From the NCBI GenBank assembly GCA_947650365.1, contig OX393551.1:93346697-93410696 (forward strand): 64,000 bases of DNA, read 5' to 3'. Each line of letters starts with the position of its first letter. Position 1 is the first letter of the stretch. Positions 23,601 to 35,545 of the stretch are shown here, piece by piece. Origin of the DNA: Chamaelirium japonicum. Its lineage: Eukaryota; Streptophyta; Magnoliopsida; Liliales; Melanthiaceae. The position numbers and the translations under genes were made by a program. The notes beneath the pieces were generated by a model that saw only the letters and a list, made by a program, of their open reading frames with translations, did not search any database and was not told the origin of the DNA.

Positions 23601-23960
23601 CTTCTTTGGAACAGCAACTATGTTAGAAATCCAGGTAGGATACTCTACTTCACGGATGAAGCCTGCTGAGAGTAGCTTGGTGATCTCTTCTTGAACGGCA
23701 ACTTGCAGCTCTGGTCGGAGGGTGCGTGGCTTTTGCTTGATAGGCTTTACTTCTTCTTTGATCGCAAGTCGGTGACAAGCGTCATCTGGGTTGATGCCAG
23801 GCATGTCTTCGAAGCACCAAGCGGAGACATCGATGTTGGACTGGAGGAAGGATACCATGTCTTGCGCTTCTGCGTCGCTAAGACCGGTACCAATGAAAGT
23901 CTGACGAGGGAGATCTCCGCTGCCGATATTGATTGGGATGATTTCTTAAATTGAAGGTGA
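20601..23960 (-). pseudogene. Element B pol: reverse transcriptase, two RNase H domains, integrase
   Basis: From high to low coordinate, the RT has TNLNKACPKDPFPMPRID, DGYSGYNQI, VMPFGLKNAGSTYQRL and the catalytic YVDDLL. A gypsy RNase H-like segment follows (VTDQAISAVLVSRR). Next is a second archaeal-type RNase H (LYTDGASSSIGSGTGIVL, NNEAEYEALISGLEMAE, VYSDSQLIIRQINGEY). The integrase core has WGLDFLGPFPP, VADNGAQFDSDKFREF and the NGQAEASNR region, with a GPYIIE C-terminal motif. One 2.7-kb open stretch covers RT to integrase core. The whole region carries about three breaks. The domain order and the dual RNase H point to the Tat clade. Confidence 0.9.
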
Positions 23961-23999
23961 CACATCCCATTCGATTGGTGGAGGTTCTGTCAGCGGAAT

Positions 24000-26390
24000 C
24001 TCCTTTGATTGCTATTTGGAAGGACCAGCTTCATCTCGCGGCCGCTTTGGAGGAGCAATATTGATCTTACGATCAGTTTTTGCAGCAGTGGCCTCACAAG
24101 ACCTTCCAGCTTGCTGATCACCACGAATACAGACTATGCCTTCTCCTGTTGCAAACTTAAGTAGTTGGTGGTAAGAAGAGGAGATGGCATTGATCTGGTG
24201 GAGGAATGGTCACCCGAGAATGGCGTTGTAGCTGGAGACTCCTTCGACAATTGCAAACCTCACCGAGACTCGAGTCTCTCGGCTGAGGTCGAGAGTGAAT
24301 CTCGATTCGCCCACCGTGATGCTTTGTTCGCCGTTGAAGCCAGTGATCACGGTCGGGACGACGTTGAGGCTTTGATATTTATGTCCCAGACGTTTGAAGC
24401 AGTTTGAGAACATAATGTCGATGGAACTCCCGGTGTCGATGAGGATCCGATTGACGGTGCTCCCGTCGATGATGAGTTTCAAAACCAGGGGGTCTCGATG
24501 TGGAGTATGAACTCCTTGAAGATCAGTGTCGTTGAAGACGATGGACGGCCAAGCAAGACCTTCGATGGGCTTCTCGATCCAAGTATCTTCTTTGTTTGTA
24601 GTAGATCGAACATGGAAGATGCGCCGAATCTGCCGATCGACTTCCTTCCCGGTCACTGATTGATTGTGCAATGATCCATGAATGCCAAAGATATTGGCAT
24701 TCACGGTGAGAGATGATGGGTTGGAAGAGATCTGATGAATCCAGCAAGCTTCTTTCCCCTTTGCAGAGGATCGATGTTGATCTTGTCCTTCTCTGGTGAA
24801 TTCATGGAGATGGCCTTCTCTCAGCAAGTCTTCGAGATGAAACTTTAGCCGATAGCACCGATCGGAGGAATGGCCATGGCTTCGATGGAAATCGCAATAA
24901 ACAGTTTTGTCGGCCGTGAACTTTGTGTTTGGCTGAAGTGGGTTGGGCCTTCGAAGGAACTCCTCGTGTTGAATGCGGTCGAGTATCTGTTCGACTGGCA
25001 TATTCCACTCGGTGAAAGTGGTCTTCGTTGGAGATCGACGCCCGTCATTCTTCGATCGTTTGTTGGCCGGAGGGGCTGCTGCCTCAGCGTTGTGAGCCTT
25101 GGCTGCATACTTGGGAGCTTCTCTCTCCGCAGGTCTTCGCTTTGTTTCTCGCCCTTTCCGAGCGACTTGATCATCTTCGACCTCGATTTCTCTCTGGATT
25201 CGATCGACCATAGCACCCAGAGAAAGAGGGGGATTGCGGATGAAGTCGTTGTAGATGTGCAGATCGAAGCGGAGAGCATTCTGGAAAGCCAACATGATGG
25301 CTTCATCATCTAGATGTCTTCCAGAGAGGGCGGCATGCTCGTTGCGAAACCTCCTAGTAAAATTTCAGAGAGTCTCATCAGCACCCATCCTTAGTCGATA
25401 GAGAGAGTCGAGCTTCTTCTCGGGCTTCAGATTGAGCTGATAATGCTGCACGAAGAGTTTAGCCAAAACATCGAACTGGGTGATGGATCCAGCTCGGAGA
25501 TTGTGATACCAGTCGAGCGAAGGCTCATCGAGACTTCCTGCGAAGGTGCGGCAGAGCACGTTGTTTTCTTCTTCGTGCGGCGTTAGAGCTTGCTTGAATG
25601 CGAGGATATGGAGAGTCGGATCTCCTCTTATGCAATTAAATTTGGGGAGGATAGGAGTTCTCCATCCCCTTGGAAATGTCGTCTCGAAGAGACTTCGATG
25701 GAGAGGTCCGGCGGAGGAATATCCATCTCTACGACCGTGTCCTCGACCTAACGGTGGGTCAAGAGGCAAGATCGCAAGGTCTTGCTCAGGCATTGGAGTA
25801 TTTGCTGGTTGAAGTCGATGTCGGAGGTCCGATCCAAGCCCACGTTGAAGTGGAATGGAAGGGGAGACTCTACTCTTTGAAGGAGCACCTTTCATTTGGT
25901 GCTTCATTTGGTGCTTCCATGGGGCAGCAGAGGGAGTTGGTTCACGTCGAATCCTCTCGAGGGCAGCAGTGCCCATTGACCTCCGTTGCTCAGAGTGGAT
26001 TGAATATCGAGGAAGATCGACCCTCTCACTTGTAGAGGGGATAGGTAGAGCGATCCCAGCCTCGGAAGCTGCTCTCTTAAGAGCATCCCTCTCAGCGGTG
26101 AGGGTGGCATTTTGCTTCGCCAATTGAAGAAGTTGGAAGTCGACCGCTGAAATTTGATAGGTCGATAGAGGATCTTCAGCAGGAGCGGGGGCTGTTTGCC
26201 CAATTGACTGCCGAGCAGGCTGGGCGATTGGTCGATCGACAGATCGTCCACTCCCTGAGCGAACCCCCATCTCAGGAACAGCAAGGGGCTGTCCAAAGTT
26301 GATCCTTTGACTCATTGATCGAGTCTCAGGACGAGCTTGTTGTTGAGTGTTACTTCCTTCTGGTTGACCCTGGTGTTTTGTCCTCGCCAT
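24000..26390 (-). pseudogene. Element B gag and aspartic protease
   Basis: The start is the ATG at 26390 (MARTKHQGQPEGS), 143 bases inside the primer-binding site. The gag core has FPRGWRTPILPKFNCIRGDP, AFKQALTPHEE, FAGSLDEPSLDWYHNL and FVQHYQLNLKPEKKLDSLYRL, typical of retrotransposon gag capsid regions. Near the C-terminal end is a Cys/His segment (YCDFHRSHGHSSDRCYRLK) arranged C-x2-H-x4-H-x4-C instead of the usual knuckle, as in many Tat-clade gags. The protease follows with LIDTGSSIDIMF. The region is broken about once or twice. Confidence 0.85.
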
Positions 26391-26532
26391 TCAGAGAGCG
26401 AAGGGTGCAACGAGAGTGCCGACGTCCGATCAGTTGTCTGATCAACCGAGGGGGCGAGGAAGTTTGGCTATCAAGATCGGTTGTATGCTCAACCGATCAA
26501 GTAGTAGCGGAGAGCTGGACTTTTTGCTCGAA

Positions 26533-26549
26533 TCCCACAGACGGCGCCA
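26533..26549 (-). other. Primer-binding site of element B
   Basis: The minus strand reads TGGCGCCGTCTGTGGGA, three bases inside the 5' LTR. It begins with TGG, as expected for pairing with a tRNA CCA end. The first bases match the TGGCGCCGT start of plant gypsy sites usually assigned to tRNA-Asp or tRNA-Arg; I cannot decide between them. Confidence 0.8.
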
Positions 26550-26552
26550 AAC

Positions 26553-27475
26553 TGTGGGGGAAAATCTTCGTGCCGACCCGAAGACTTCGCCTCACCAGTC
26601 AATTGGAGTTGGAGTCAACGTCGAAGATCGTTGGTAGATCTGTTGATTGAAGTTGAATCCTTTGATATGCAATCAGAGAGAGTGTTTGACACGAGAGGTG
26701 ATCTCGGAGTTCAGCCGAAGCCTACGTCTCCGTGCTATAGGGAGCAACCCGAATTCACTAACACTTATGTCGAAGTGGTCTCGACAGGCCGAGTATCACT
26801 AGAAACACTCTGATCTCTTCAGAAGAGAGAAGAAGATCAAAGAGAGGTGGAAGATGGGAAGCTGAGAAATTCCAGAGCTCTGGATTCTGAAAACCAGATC
26901 TTAGAGTGGAAGTCAGAAATTTCGGATCGTTTTACATTCGAAGGCTCTGCTATTTATAGGATTTTCTGGTGGTAAATGGCGGTTTCTGCTGCAGCATCTG
27001 GGGATCCTCCAGGTAAAGCTGGCGGGCCCTGCTATCGTCTTCTGGGGGATTCCACAGGCTCTTGGTCCCACTAGACAGGGCCAGTGGTTCCCGCGGTGGT
27101 CCTCGTGGACCCACCAGGCAGGGCCGGTGGGTCCCGCGGTGGTCCTCGTGGGCCCACCAGGCAGGGCCGGTGGGTCCTGTGGTGGTCCTCGTGGGCCCAC
27201 CAGGTAGGATTGGTGGGTCCCGTGGTGGTCCTCGTGGGCCCACCAGGCGGGGCCGGTGGGTCCCGTGGTGGTCCTCGTGGGCCCACCAGGCAGGGCCGGT
27301 GGGTCCCGCGGTGGTCCTCGTGGGCCCACCAGGCAGGACTGGTGGGTCCCGTGGTGGTCCTCGTGGGCCCACCAGGCAGGGCCGGTGGGTCCCGCGGTGG
27401 TCCTCGTGGGCCCACCAGGCAGGGCCGGTGGGTCCCGCGGTAGTTGGTAAACTTCTGCCAAAATTTGCACCCACA
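26553..27475 (-). repeat. 5' LTR of element B
   Basis: The LTR is 923 bp, pairs with 14632-15595, and is followed by the AAGGT duplication. It holds the 43-bp repeat block (about 27069-27441) and CTATAAATAG at 26950-26959 on the minus strand. Apparent proteins across 26913-27583 are translations of the GC-rich repeats and are rejected. Confidence 0.93.
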
Positions 27476-28360
27476 AAGGTGAACCAAGAATTTCCCCGAT
27501 TGAACTCCGAAAGCACACTTGGCTGGATTGAGCTTCATACGATACTTCCGAAGGACTTGAAAGGTTTCCGCCAGATCGGATAGATGTTTTTCTCGAGTGG
27601 AGCTTTTCGTGAGGAGATCGTCGATGTAGACTTCGACGTTGCGACCGATCTGATCTTAAAACATCTTTGTGACTAACCTTTGATAGGTAGAACCATCATT
27701 TTTAAGGCCGAATGGCATTATATTGTAACAGTAGAGACCTCTGCTAGTCACAAAGCATGTCTTCTCTTGATCATCAGAGTGGAACGAAATTTGATTATAC
27801 CCAGAGTATCCATCCATGAAAGATAACAGCTCGTGGCCAGCAGTGGCGTCGACGAGCTTGTCTATTCTTGGCATGGGGAATGGATCTTTGGGACAAGCTT
27901 TATTGAGGTTGGTGAAGTCGATGCACACTCTGACCTTCCCGTTCTTCTTTGGGATAGCAACTATATTGGAGATCCAAGTAGGGTACTCTACTTCATGGAT
28001 GAAGCCTGCTGCGAGTAGCTTACTGATCTTTTCTTGAACAGCAATTTATAGTTCTGGTCGGATTGTGCGTGGTTTTTGCTTGATAGGCTACACTTCTTCT
28101 TTGATTGCTAGGCGATGGTAGGCGTCATCTGGATTGATCCCTGGCATATCTTCGAAGAACCATGCGAAGACGTCGATGTTGGACTGAAGGAAGGATACCA
28201 TGTCTCGCGCTTCTGCGTCGCTAAGACCGGTACCAATGAATGTTTGTCGATGGACATCTCTAATGCCGATATTGATTGGGATGATTTCTTCAATTGAAGG
28301 TGAGGCTTCCCATTCGATTGGTGGGGGCTCGATCGATGGAATCTCCTTTGATTGCTATTT
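27476..28360 (-). pseudogene. Element A pol, N-terminal part: reverse transcriptase start
   Basis: This has the same protein family as B's RT start (TNLNKACPKDPFPMPRIDKL, DGYSGYNQI, MPFGLKNDGSTYQRL). It ends at B's insertion point, and its continuation lies beyond B at 14631. It is broken by the nested insertion and by a few other changes. Confidence 0.87.
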
Positions 28361-28379
28361 GGAAGAAGGGCCAGCTTCA

Positions 28380-30817
28380 TCTCATGGCCGCTTTGGAGGA
28401 GCGATATTGATCTTACGATCTATTTTTGCAGCAGCAGCTTCACAAGATCGCCCGGCTTGCTGATCGCCTCGAATACAGACAATGCCTTCTCCCATTGCGA
28501 ATTTGAGAAGTTGATGATAAGGAGAGGAGATGGCATTGATCTGGTGGAGGAATGGTCGCCCGAGAATGGCGTTGTAGCTGGACGTTCCTTCGATGATAGC
28601 AAATCTCACCGAGACTCGAGTTTTTCGGCTGAGATCGAGAGTGAATCTTGATTCACCCATAGTGATGCTTTGTTCACCGTTGAAGCCGGTAATCACCGTT
28701 GGAACAAGATCAAGACTTGAATATTTATGCCCCAGACGTTTGAAGCAGTCTGAGAACATAATGTCAATGGAGCTTCCGGTGTCGATGAGAATTCGATTGA
28801 CAGTGCTCCCGTCAATGAGAAGCTTCAGGACTAGAGGGTCTCAATGTGGAGTACGAACTCCTTGAAGGTCGGTGTCATTGAAGACGATAGAGGGCCAAGC
28901 CAAACCCTCGATGGGCTTCTCGATCCAGGTGTCTTCCTTGTTCGCCGCTGCACAAACGTGGAAGATACGTCGAACTTGCCGATCAACTTCTTTCCCTGTC
29001 ACCGCTTGATTGTGCAATGATCCATGAATGCCGAAGACGTTGGCATTCACAGTAAGAGGAGATCGGTTGGAAGAGATTTGATGGACCCAGCAAGCTACTT
29101 TCCCCTTCGCAGAGGATCGGCGTTGATCTTGCCCCTCTTTGGTGAATTCTTGTAGATGGCCCTCTCGCAGCAAGTCTTCGAGATAAAATTTTAGCCGATA
29201 GCATCGATCGGTGGAATAGCCATGACTTCGGTGGAAGTTGCAATAAACTGTCTTGTCAGCCGTGAATTTAGTATTCGGCTGAAGTGGATTGGGCCTTCGA
29301 AGGAATTCTTCGTGTTGAATACGGTCGAGGATCTGTTCGACCGGTAAATTCCACTCGGTGAAAGTGGTCTTCGTCGGGGATCGACACCCATCGTTCTTCG
29401 CTTGTTTGTTGGCAGGGGGGGCTGCTACCTCAGCGTTGTGAGCTTTGGCAGCATACTTTGGAGCTTCTCTCTCCGTAGGTCTTCGCTTCGTCTCTCGCCC
29501 TTTTCGGGCGACTTGATCATCCTCAACCTCAATCTCCCTCTGAATTCGATCAAACATTGAACCCAGAGAATGAGGGGGATTGCGGATGAAGTCATTGTAG
29601 ATGTGTAGGTCGAAGCGGAGGGAATTCTGGAAAGCCAACATGATGGCTTCATCATCCAGATGCCTTCCGGAGAGGGCAGCATGCTCGTTGCGGAATCTCC
29701 TTGTGAAACTGCGGAGACTCTCGTCAGCACCCATCCTTAGCCGATAGAGGGAGTCGATCTTCTTTTCTGGCTTCAGATTGAGTTGATAATGCTACACAAA
29801 GAGGTTAGCCAGAACACCGAACTGGGTGATGGACCCAGCTCGGAGATTATGGTACCAATCGAGGGATGGTTCGTCGAGACTCCCCGCGAAGGTGCGGCAG
29901 AGTACGTTGTTTTTCTCCTCGTGCGGCGTTAGAGCTTGCTTGAAGGCGAGTACATGGAGGGTTGGATCTCCCTTGACGCAGTTGAATTTGGGGAGAGTGG
30001 GAGTTCTCCATCCCCTTGGAAATACAGTTTTAAACAGACTTCGATGGAGAGGTCCGGCAGAAGAGTATCCGTCTCTACGACCATGTCCTCGACTTGGATA
30101 TAGATCGAGAGGCAAGATCGAGAGGTCTTGTTCGGGCTTTTGAATGTCAGCAGGTTGGAGTCGGTGACGAAGGTCCGATCCAAGCCCCCGCTGAAATGGA
30201 ATGGAAGGGGAAACTCTACTTTTTGAAGGAGCCCCTTTCATTTGGTGTCTTCTCGGTATGTCAGCCTTTGAAGGTATTTTTCTGTCGCAGTTGCGACCAG
30301 AAGAGGATTAGGAGGACTCATCGTCGAGGTGATCCCAAATACTCTGCTTCCATGGGGCAGCAGAGGGAGTTGGGTCGCGATGAATCCTCTCGAGGGCAGC
30401 AATGCCCATTGACTTCCGTTGCTCGGAGTGGATCTACTGTCGTGGAAGATCGACCCTCTTATTTGTAGAGGGGATAGGAAGAGCGATCCCAGCCTCGGAA
30501 GCTGCCTTCTTGAGAGCATCCCTCTCAGTGATGAGGGCGGCATTCTGTTTTGCCAACTGGAGTAGTTGAAAGTCGACCACCGAGATTTGATAAGTCGATG
30601 GAGGGTTCTCAGTAGGAGGAGGAGCAGTCTGCCCGATTGATTGGTGAAGAGGGGCGATCGGTCGATCGACTGATCTCCCGTTCCCTGAGTGAACCCCCAC
30701 ATCGGGGACAGCAAGGGGCTGTCCAAAATTGAGCCTTTGACTCATTGAACGAGTCTCAGGACGAGGTTGTCGAGTGTTACTTCCTTCTGGTTGGCCCTGA
30801 TGTTTCGTTCTCGCCAT
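28380..30817 (-). pseudogene. Element A gag and aspartic protease
   Basis: ATG 30817 begins MARTKHQGQPEGSNT, as in B. The gag core (FPRGWRTPTLPKFNCVKGDP, LDEPSLDWYHNLRAG), the Cys/His segment (YCNFHRSHGYSTDRCYRLK) and a protease with the FNGEQSITMGESRF flank follow in order. It is closely similar to B's gag along its length. An extra stretch near 30250-30340, absent from B, lies within the region. It is broken about two or three times. Confidence 0.83.
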
Positions 30818-30964
30818 TTAATAGAGAGCGAAGGGTACAACGAGAGTGCTGATGTCCGAACGGTTGTTTGATTAACCGAAGGGGTGAGGAAGTTTGGCTA
30901 TCAAGATCGGTTGTCTGCTCAACTAATCTAATAGTCGTAGAGAGAGCTTGGCTTTTCGTTCGGA

Positions 30965-30981
30965 TCCCACAGACGGTGCCA
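30965..30981 (-). other. Primer-binding site of element A
   Basis: The minus strand reads TGGCACCGTCTGTGGGA, three bases inside the LTR, and differs from B's site at one base. Confidence 0.78.
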
Positions 30982-30984
30982 AAC

Positions 30985-31661
30985 TGTGGGGGAAAATCTT
31001 CGTGCCGACCAGAAGACTTCGCCGCACCAGTCAATTGAAGGTTCGAGTCGTAGATCGTTGATCGATCTGTTGATTGGAGTTGTCGCTTTCGATATGCAAA
31101 GAGAGGCGTAATCAGAGAGAGTTGACACGAGAGGTGATCTCGGAGTTCAACCGAAGCCTACGTCTCCGTGCTATAGGGAGCAACCCGAATTCACTAACAC
31201 TTGTATCGAAGTGATCTCGACAGGCTGAGTATCACTGAAACCCCTTTGATCTCTTCAAAGACAAGAAGAAGATCAAAGAGAGGAAGTAAAGGAATGGAAA
31301 CTGAAATCCGGAGCTCTGGTTTCTGAAAATCAAATCTCAGAAATGGAAATCGGATTTCGGATCCTTTTACATTCGTAGGTTCTGCTATTTATAGAATTCC
31401 CGGGGAGGAATTCCGGGGTAAATGGCGGTTTATGCTGTTGTATCTGGGGATCCTCCAGGTAAAGCTGGTGGGTCCCGCTGCCCTCTATTGGGGGATTCCA
31501 CAGGCTCTTGGGCCCACCAGGCAGGGCCTGTGGGTCCCGCGATACTCTTCGTGGGCCCACCAGGCGGAGCTGGTGGGTCCCGCTGTAGTCTTCGGGGGCC
31601 CACCAGGCAGGGCCGGTGGGTTCCACTGTTTGCAGACTTTTTGCCAAAATTTGCTCCCACA
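30985..31661 (-). repeat. 5' LTR of element A
   Basis: The LTR is 677 bp with TG and CA ends and is followed by the GGGCT duplication at 31662-31666. CTATAAATAG lies at 31385-31394 on the minus strand. About 22 differences from 6561-7238 were counted by eye. Confidence 0.92.
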
Positions 31662-31839
31662 GGGCTCGACATGTTCGTGCTGATAATGTATTGTAAGATG
31701 AGATAAAGAGAGAGCCGTCAAACGTGCCCCATCTTAAAAGGGTCGTATATTATCTATAAGATACCCTAATCCATGGAAAAGATCCAACGGTGGACAGCTA
31801 TCTGATCGAACGATCACATAACAAGTGTAATGTTTTAAA
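31662..31839 (-). repeat. Module remnant with GATCCAACGGTGGA flank
   Basis: This resumes the module interrupted by element A (GGGCTCGACATGTTCGTGCTGA on the plus strand). It ends in GATCCAACGGTGGACAGC and a GATCGTTCGATC-like segment. That end appears to be the far 5' side of the module's promoter region. It is mirrored at 44864-45068. Confidence 0.75.
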
Positions 31840-32674
31840 GTTTTTTAAAGAAAAATATATATTATTTTTAAAGCAAAAAATTCGGGTATGCCTCATCTTC
31901 CATCTTTACTTCCTATTATTTAATAAATTAAATACTTAAATAGATAAATAATTAAATAAATATTTAACTATCTATATAATTAAATAATTAATTATTTAAA
32001 TAATTTATATATCATATAAATAATAAAATAAATAAATATTTATTTAATTATTTAAAAAATTTATTAAGTTATTTAAAAAAATATTTTATTATTTATATAT
32101 TAAAATAATTAACTAATTATTTAAATAATAAATAAATAGTTATTAAATTACTGTTTTATTTTATTACTTAATTAAATAATAAGTTTTTTAATTATTTCAT
32201 TTAATATTTTATAATATATTTTAATTATTTTTTATTTAACTATAAAATAATTTAATAATTAAATTATTTATTTGTTTAAGTAAATAATCAATTTAATATA
32301 ATTCTTCAATAAATAATTTTTATATATTTAAATATTTATCTAATTATTTAATTATTTAAAAATAAAATAATAATTAAATAAATAATTAATAAAATGAATT
32401 AATAAATTAATAATATAATTAAATTATTATTTCTTTATTTAATAATTTAAATAATTACCTAATTTAATTATTTAATAATATAATAATAAATAAATAAATA
32501 GAATAATAAATTTAATTAATTAAATTATTTATTTTACTAAAAACTTAATTATTAATTTATTTAAATTATTAAATTATTAAAATTATTTAATAATTAATTA
32601 ATTAATTAATTTAATTAAAAATATTGTAGTAATATTACTATGATAATCATAATAATGTTGAGATGATACTATTG
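31840..32674. repeat. AT-rich tract, left copy
   Basis: About 830 bp is almost entirely A and T (TTAATTATTTAAATAA-type sequence). It ends in TACTATGATAATCATAATAA and GATACTATTGAGA. It is mirrored at 44026-44863, and no coding potential is seen. Short related copies lie at 54665-54870 and 55095-55290, so the tract behaves as a dispersed module. Confidence 0.85.
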
Positions 32675-35384
32675 AGATGTAGAGTTTTGGAATATAGATT
32701 CCTTCTTACTTCATACCTATACCCGTGGCGAATGGACTGGAGCATGACTTCTTCTCTCCTCTCTTTGTTTATCTCTCGGTTCCCTTCTATCTTCTACTCT
32801 ATTCTCATAACATGTTATCAGCTTGAATATGTCGAGCCCAGCCAACCAGTCACAAGAAAACGGAGAGTGAAACAATGATAGAAGTATTGGAATTTCGATT
32901 CCTTCTTACTTTACACTTATACCCGTGGCCAATGGACTGGGGTAGGACTTCTTCTCTCTTCACTCTTCGTTTATCTCATCATTTTTTTCTCTCTTCTTCT
33001 CTCTCTTCTGTCTTTGTTTCTCTCTCCGTTTTCTTGTAACTGGTCGGCTGGGCACGATATGTTCGTGCTGATAACGTATTGTGAGATAGGAGAATGAGAG
33101 AGCCATCAAATATGTCCCACCCTAAAGGGGTCGTATATTATTTATAGGGTAAGCTTACTTAGGGCCTAAGTAATCTATAGGAAACCCTAATCCATAGGAG
33201 AAGAGAGATAAGAATGGAGAGTTTTAATAATATTATTGAGAAGTGGAGTTTAGGAATTTAGATTCCTTCTTAATTCACACTTATACCCGTGGTGAATGGA
33301 CTAGAGCAGGACTTCTTCTCTCTTCATTTATCTCTCCGTTCTCTTCTCTCTTCTTCTCTCTCTTCTGCGGAGTTTTAGAATTTAGATTCCTTCTTACTTC
33401 ACAAGTTTACCCTATAAATAATATACGATCCTTTTAGGGTGGGGCACGTTTGACGGCTCTCTCTTTCTACCATACGTTATCAATATGAACATATCGAGCC
33501 CAGTCGACCAGTCACAAGAAAATAAAGAGAGAAATGAAGACAGAAGAGAGAGAAGAAGAGAGAAGAGAATAGAGAGATAATAGAAAAAAGAAAAAAGAAG
33601 AAGTCCTGCTCCAGTCCATTAGCCACGGGTATAGATGTGAAGTAAGATGGAATCTAAATTTCAAAACTCCAAAAAAGAGATAGAAGGAGAAAGAAGAGAA
33701 CAGAAAGATAAATGAAGAGAGAAGAGAGAAGAAGTCCTGCTCCAGTCCATTCGCCACGGGTATAGGTGTGAAGTAAGAAGGAATAGAAATTCCAAAACTC
33801 TACTTCTGCTTCGTTACTCTCCCCGTTTTCTTACGACTAGTCGGCTGGGCTTGACATATTTTGTGCTGATAACGTGTTGTGAGATAGGAGAAAGAGAGAA
33901 CCATCAAATATGCCCTATAATAAAGGGGTCATATAAATATTGAGAAGTAGAGTTTTGAAATTTAGATTCCTTCTTACTTCACACCTATACCCGTGGCCAA
34001 TGGACTGGAGCAAGACTTCTTCTCTCTTCTCTCTTTATTTATCTCTTCGTTCTCTTCTTTCTTCTTCTTTCTCTTCTATCTTTGTTTCTCCCTCCGTTTT
34101 CTTGTGATTGGTCGGCTGGGCTCGACATGTTCGTGCTGATTATATGTTGTGAGATGGAAGAAAGAGAAAACCATCAAATATGCCCCACCCTAAAGGGGTC
34201 GTATAAACATTGAGAAGTGAAGTTTTGGAATTTAGATTCCTTCTTACTTCACACCTATACCCGTGGCTAATGGACTGGAGCATGACTTCTTCTCTCTTCT
34301 CTCTTTGTTTATTTCTCCGTTATCTTCTCTCTCTTCTATTTTTGTTTCTCTCTTCATTTTCTTGTGACTAATCGGCTAGTCTTGATATATTCGTACTGAT
34401 AACGTATTGTGAGATAGGAAAATGTGAGAGCTGTCAAATGTGCCCTACTCTAAAGGGGTGGTATATTATTTATAGGGTAAGCTTGCTTAGGGTCTAAGCA
34501 ATCTATGAAAAACCCTAATCCATGGGAGAAGAGAGAAGAGAATAGAGAGATTTAATTATATTATTAAGAAGTGGAGTTTTGGAATTTAGAATCTTTCTTA
34601 CTTCACGCCTATACCCACTGCCAATGGACTGGAGCAGGACTTCCTCTCTCTTCTCTCTTTGTTTGTCTTTTCGTTCTCTTCTCTCTTCTTCTTTCTCTTC
34701 TGTCTTCATTTCTTTCTCCGTTGTCTTGTAACTGGTAGGCTGGGCTCGATATGTTCATGCTGATAACGTGTTGTGAGATAAGAGAAAGATAGAGCCATTA
34801 AACTTGCCCCACACTAATTAGATTCCTTCTTATTGCACACCTATACCCGTGGCCAATGGACTGGAGTAGGACTTCTTCTCTCTTCGTTTATCTATCTGTT
34901 CTCTTCTCTTTTCTGTCTTTATTTCTCTTTCTAATTTCTTGTGACTGGCCGGCTGGGCTTAACATATTCATGCTGATAACGTGTTGTGAGATGGCAAAAA
35001 GAAAGAGCCGTCAAATATGCCCCACCCTAAAGGTGTCGTATAAATATTGAGAAGAGGAGTTTTGGAATTTAGATTCCTTCTTACTTCACACCTATACCCA
35101 TGGCGAATGGACTGGAGCAGGACTTCTTCTCTCTTCTCTCTTTTTGTATCTCTCCATTCTCTTTTCCCTTATTTTCTCTCTCCTATCTTTGTTTCTCTCT
35201 CTGTTTTCTTGTGACTAGCGGCTAGGCTTTACATAATAACGTGTTGTGCGATGGGAAAAAGAGAGAGACGTCAAACATACCCCACCTTAAATGGGTCATA
35301 TATTATTTATAGGGCGAACTTACTTAGGGCCTATGCAATCTATGGAAAACCCTAATCCATGGTAGGGATCTGACGGTGGATAGC
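32675..35384. repeat. LTR/leader-like module array, block 3
   Basis: Plus and minus modules alternate. TATA-like sites lie at about 33403 (plus) and at about 33125, 34452 and 35297 (minus). GATCTGACGGTGGATAG near 35366 marks a module's 5' end. No gene is seen. Confidence 0.72.
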
Positions 35385-35545
35385 CATCCGATCGAATAAT
35401 TTCATAACAGTTATAATATTTTATAATTAAATATTTAAATAATAACATTAAGATAATACTATTTGAATATTTAAAGAAACTATATACTTTACAATATTTA
35501 AAAAAATATTACCTGAAATAAATAAAATAAATAAGCAATCTTCTA
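35385..35545. repeat. Short AT-rich flank module, left copy
   Basis: This runs from CATCCGATCGAATAATTTC to AAATAAATAAGCAATC and is mirrored at 41146-41320 with high similarity. It is one of the clearest paired landmarks of the palindrome. Confidence 0.82.

Larger units (their letters stand above)
14632..27475 (-). mobile_element. Element B: Tat-clade Ty3/gypsy retrotransposon nested in A
   Basis: It is 12,844 bp and in the same orientation as A. Read on the minus strand, the order is 5' LTR 26553-27475, primer-binding site 26533-26549, gag and protease about 24000-26390, RT to integrase about 20601-23960, convergent repeats, antisense gene 17220-19987, tandem array 15713-16776, polypurine tract 15596-15612, and 3' LTR 14632-15595. 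The LTRs differ by about 2-2.5% by eye, slightly less than A's, in line with B being the younger insertion. The architecture is complete, but gag-pol carries about four or five breaks, so it appears non-functional by itself. Confidence 0.92.
6561..31661 (-). mobile_element. Element A: Tat-clade Ty3/gypsy retrotransposon (host of nested element B)
   Basis: Read on the minus strand, the order is 5' LTR 30985-31661, primer-binding site 30965-30981, gag and protease about 28380-30817, reverse transcriptase and remaining pol split across 27476-28360 and 12104-14631, an antisense gene 8730-11487, a tandem array 7356-8343, a polypurine tract at 7239-7255, and 3' LTR 6561-7238. The element is about 12.25 kb without B. 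Its LTRs differ by about 3% by eye. That suggests roughly a million years if a rate near 1.3e-8 per site per year applies, which is an assumption. It is broken by the insertion of B and by several smaller breaks in gag and pol, so it is a fossil. Confidence 0.9.

Noticed and set aside
34500-34530. Telomere-like AAACCCTAA and TTAGGGTTT
   Set aside because: It occurs once per module at a fixed place and never in tandem, so it is a telo-box-like promoter motif and not an interstitial telomere.
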